From the NCBI GenBank assembly GCA_002862325.1, contig PKCT01000291.1, positions 1 to 13,305 on the forward strand: a DNA stretch of 13,305 nt, given 5' to 3'. The position numbers and the translations under genes were made by a program. The notes under the pieces are model-generated. The model was not told where the DNA came from and did no database searches. It saw nothing but the letters and a program-made list of their open reading frames with translations. Shown piece by piece: positions 13,242 through 13,305 of this stretch. How positions within the stretch are numbered: position 1 is the first letter of the stretch; every line of letters starts with the position of its first letter. The stretch comes from Phycisphaerae bacterium (GTDB taxonomy: Bacteria; Planctomycetota; Phycisphaerae; Phycisphaerales; SM1A02).

Positions 13242-13305
13242 TGGATCTCTGGATACTCCTGCTCATCCCGCTCGTGACCGCCGCCGTCGTCGCCCTCGCC
13301 GGCGA
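13241..13305 (+). CDS. nuoM: NADH-quinone oxidoreductase (complex I) subunit M, 5' end only
   Basis: Only 21 codons are in the window; the gene runs off the right edge. The start ATG overlaps the nuoL TGA by one base and has a strong GGGGAGG upstream. The peptide MDLWILLLIPLVTAAVVALAG is a first membrane helix with the LIPL..A motif usual at the beginning of NuoM. The identity rests on this and on the standard nuoJ-K-L-M order; NuoM is a second antiporter-like proton-pumping subunit of complex I. Confidence 0.85.
   Translation, partial: MDLWILLLIPLVTAAVVALAG

Noticed and set aside
1..13305. CRISPR arrays, tRNA/rRNA genes, insertion sequences, attachment sites
   Set aside because: No regularly spaced repeats, cloverleaf-like sequences, transposase frames or flanking direct repeats were seen on reading either strand.

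Overview
The window is high-GC chromosomal DNA that looks like a planctomycete, most likely from the Phycisphaerae. This is an inference from three things: a secreted protein whose C-terminal tail has the two-repeat dockerin-like pattern (CPADLSGDG...DLDGDG) common on exported proteins of that group, the overall gene content, and double-membrane components (TonB receptor, DUF3450). No rRNA, tRNA, insertion sequence, phage gene or CRISPR array was seen.

Left part (1-7909), all on the minus strand, reads leftwards as an uptake and envelope locus. First comes a secreted beta-helix-type protein with the dockerin-like tail (7909-6230), closed by a clear hairpin terminator (6165-6201). After a leader region a tight cluster follows: a secreted alpha-helical repeat protein of unknown role (5967-4672), a 1162-residue TonB-dependent outer-membrane receptor with an N-terminal carboxypeptidase-regulatory-like domain (4668-1180), a DUF3450 coiled-coil protein (1142-324) and a small secreted protein (295-8). 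The stop codon of the small gene overlaps a Shine-Dalgarno sequence for another gene just outside the window. In other bacteria DUF3450 genes sit directly before exbB-exbD-tonB energizer genes, so the left flank is expected to encode these. The cluster may therefore be a receptor packaged with its own energizer; the substrate cannot be told from the sequence.

Middle part (8178-9457, minus strand): pgsA and pgpA, overlapping by ATGA, encode the two consecutive steps from CDP-diacylglycerol to phosphatidylglycerol.

Right part (9701-13305, plus strand), divergent from pgsA: nuoJ, nuoK, nuoL and the first codons of nuoM, coding for the membrane arm of respiratory complex I. Genes overlap by 1-7 bases and are probably translated coupled. 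The run begins at nuoJ with no nuoA-I before it, so the complex I genes appear split into at least two loci. NuoJ is unusually long (extra N-terminal membrane helices and a large loop insert), and NuoL has a His-rich loop and an extended N-terminus.

The three intergenic regions (5968-6229, 7910-8177, 9458-9700) are each under 300 bases; they hold the terminator, inverted repeats and one plausible sigma70-like promoter, and no additional gene was seen in them.
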